64,000 bases of DNA, taken from Phycisphaeraceae bacterium (GTDB taxonomy: Bacteria; Planctomycetota; Phycisphaerae; Phycisphaerales; UBA1924). Positions 62,423 through 64,000 of the stretch are shown one piece after another (the stretch's first letter is position 1; every line of letters starts with the position of its first letter). The stretch lies in assembly GCA_019636615.1 (NCBI GenBank), contig JAHBXF010000001.1:1426001-1490000 (forward strand), in the 5' to 3' direction. A model generated the notes under the pieces. It did no database searches and was not told the origin of the DNA. It saw only the letters and a program-made list of their open reading frames with translations. A program made the position numbers and the translations under genes.

Positions 62423-62630
62423 CGACCAGCGCGGCGTGCCCGTGGTGCACGTGGTTGGCCGGTTTCACAGCGACTTCGCGGGCGGGCTCATTCAGGCCCT
62501 GCACCGGCTGAGGCCTCACACCGCCGTGGTGAACATCAGCGTGGTGAATGCATGGTCCGACACGCTGCGCCCTGAAGATGCGGGGCGCGGCGATTTCGTG
62601 GTGTACGTGGGAGACCGGGCGAAAGACTGA
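62423..62630 (+). pseudogene. Fragment of the ChaN-like gene (right copy of 189-bp direct repeat)
   Basis: The first 189 bp (62423-62611) repeat 60221-60409 and encode the last part of the ChaN-like lipoprotein, DQRGVPVVHVVGRFHSDF to GDFVVYVG, before a short different end (DRAKD, stop 62628-62630). Upstream sequence of the open frame is unrelated and has no signal peptide, so this is a non-functional fragment left by duplication. Most of the changes relative to the left copy are single substitutions, two of them adjacent. Confidence 0.85.
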
Positions 62631-62896
62631 ACGCAGCGAGGGCTCCCCGGTGGGCGACTGGGCCCGGTGTGACTCGGGGCGGCATCGCGGTGCGGCATGA
62701 GTGGGCGAGGCCGCGCGGCGATTGCCCGATAAACACCAGTGTGGCGCCTCCGGCTCACTGGTCGTCGAGTTTTTGCCCGCGCGGGGTGGCCCGCGCGGCG
62801 TTGATCGCTAGCATCCGGGTGTTCACGAGAGAGCCGATGGGCGATGGGCGTCTGTTTCTGCCCTTTGCCCGCGGTATGAACCAAGAGGAGTGAGAC

Positions 62897-64000
62897 ATGA
62901 CGATGAGTTCTGTTCGGGGTGTGCGTGCGCTTCTCGCGGGCTGTGTTCTTGCCGCGGCGGGCACCGCCAGCGCTTCATGGTCGTGGAACCCCATCGCCTT
63001 CGGGCCTTTGGGCGGCCTGCCCAACAACGCGTACTGGACGAGCGTTGTGGATGTTTCGGCCGATGGGCGCACGTTCGTCGGCGTGACGAGCCTGGGGCAG
63101 GTGCGGCTGCGCACGCCGGACGGAGACTTCACCCTCTCGGGCACGGGCTCACCTTTCAAGATGACCCCCGACGGGCGCACGCTCGTGGGCGGTCAGTCCG
63201 GGGCCATTCCGCAAAGGTGGGATGTCGCCAACGCGGTCAACGGCAACATCGCGTCTCAGAACATCACGTGGCAGGGCGGGCCGCTGGCCTTCGGCGCTGC
63301 CTACGGCGTTGATTCCACGGCGACGCACTTTGGCCTGCCCAGCACGTCGACCCTGCTCATCCGCCCCACGGGCCACCAGACAGCGACGAACGCCTTCCAG
63401 CAGATCAACCCGTTGGCGTCGGCGGGCGCGTTCCGCGGGCTCGCGACCGATGCGCCGATCATGGTGACGCTGGGCACTTTCCCCGGCGTGAACACCAACG
63501 CGCACCGCTGGAACTATGCCGACGGCACCGTGCAGCACTTGACGATGCCGGCGGGGTATACGAACAGCAACCCCGGCAATGTTGGACACTCGGTCTCGGC
63601 CGACGGCATGATCATCGGCGGCTCGGTGACGGTCGGCGGCGCGACGCGGCCCTACTGGTGGGATGCCGCGGGCACGCCCCACGCGGTTCCGCTCGTCGGC
63701 GGCGCCTTCGGCGGTAACCTGGGCGCGATGAACTATGCTGGCACAATCGGCGGCGGCCTGTTGAGTTATTCGGGCGGCGTCGGCAACCGGGCCCTGCTGC
63801 ACATTCTGGCTGATGGCACCACCTACAACCTGCACGATGTCTATAGCGCACAGGGGCTGCTGCCCGCCGGCTGGCGGCTCATCAACGTGCAGCACATCTC
63901 TGATGATGGCTCGCGCATCTTCTGCGTGGCGACGGCGCCGGATGGCACGTCGCGCATGGTGCTGCTGGAGGGTGAGTTGGTGCCCGCGCCCTCGGCCCTT
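62897..64000 (+). CDS. HAF-repeat PEP-CTERM-like secreted protein (3' end beyond window)
   Basis: An open frame of 368 codons from the ATG at 62897 to the window edge, without a stop. AGAGGAG lies just upstream. Signal peptide: SSVRGVRALLAGCVLAAAGT ending near ASAS. The mature part has HAF-type repeats (SVVDVSADGRTFVGVTS, SVSADGMIIGGSVTV, HISDDGSRIFCVAT) that alternate with W-containing strands such as RPYWWDAAG, as in a beta-propeller-like extracellular protein. The last residues visible, ELVPAPSAL, are the usual beginning of a PEP-CTERM anchor, so only about 20 residues should be missing. It has the same architecture as the frameshifted gene at 60822-62026. Confidence 0.85.
   Translation, partial: MTMSSVRGVRALLAGCVLAAAGTASASWSWNPIAFGPLGGLPNNAYWTSVVDVSADGRTFVGVTSLGQVRLRTPDGDFTLSGTGSPFKMTPDGRTLVGGQSGAIPQRWDVANAVNGNIASQNITWQGGPLAFGAAYGVDSTATHFGLPSTSTLLIRPTGHQTATNAFQQINPLASAGAFRGLATDAPIMVTLGTFPGVNTNAHRWNYADGTVQHLTMPAGYTNSNPGNVGHSVSADGMIIGGSVTVGGATRPYWWDAAGTPHAVPLVGGAFGGNLGAMNYAGTIGGGLLSYSGGVGNRALLHILADGTTYNLHDVYSAQGLLPAGWRLINVQHISDDGSRIFCVATAPDGTSRMVLLEGELVPAPSAL

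Noticed and set aside
1..64000. tRNA, rRNA and riboswitch genes
   Set aside because: No cloverleaf with a TTCRANY arm, rRNA core sequence or recognisable riboswitch was found by reading; a covariance-model scan was not possible here.

Overview
The window is high-GC bacterial chromosome, most likely from a planctomycete of the class Phycisphaerae. The reasons are: two secreted proteins ending in a dockerin-like double repeat that closes on a Gly-Cys C-terminus; two prepilin-type proteins with the [14 protein letters not shown]-terminus common in that phylum; HAF-repeat proteins with PEP-CTERM-like tails; several CGACGYDL/CPECG zinc-ribbon membrane proteins; and scattered monocistronic genes or very short operons. 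The assignment is inference from gene content; no rRNA gene is present.

Layout. 1-12.5 kb: 3' part of glmS, a small membrane protein, a secreted M60/TCAF-like metallopeptidase, a HIT hydrolase downstream of a membrane-anchored Ser/Thr kinase, a secreted Pro-tailed protein, a TPR/GT41 O-GlcNAc-transferase-like protein, trmB and prkA. 12.5-20.5 kb: an accessory block of four tandem zinc-ribbon membrane paralogues, hit by three near-identical 1324-bp IS3-family (IS407-like) elements. One lies exactly after the prkA stop codon; one interrupts the fourth paralogue and is itself interrupted by the third. Each has a readable 4-bp target duplication, one of them with a mismatch. A 129-bp MITE-like element follows. 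20.5-30.7 kb: a radical SAM protein and membrane partner, an EF-hand/calpain-like protease, a pseudopilin pair, an MmgE/PrpD protein, a FUN14-like protein and motAB. 30.7-41.4 kb: a divergent secreted alpha-amylase/GH31 glucosidase pair with a 17-bp palindrome between them, LOG-family and Old Yellow Enzyme genes, a second dockerin protein and a second pseudopilin with a good sigma70-like promoter. 41.5-57.4 kb: mostly housekeeping (pyrF, a five-gene run ending in recG, aroC, a flippase, a GAF-SpoIIE phosphatase, icd).

57.4-59.3 kb is visibly AT-richer than everything around it. It carries an OLD/RecF-like ABC ATPase whose 3' end overlaps a small Cys-rich protein with a possible D...ExK nuclease signature. 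It looks like a horizontally acquired two-gene cassette and is the best candidate here for an undescribed system, plausibly anti-phage defence.

59.4-64 kb: a ChaN-like lipoprotein gene whose last part is repeated 2.2 kb downstream as a 189-bp direct repeat (10 mismatches, no gaps). Between the copies lie a tiny secreted protein gene and a HAF-repeat gene split by a frameshift at a run of eight Gs. A further HAF-repeat gene runs off the right edge of the window.
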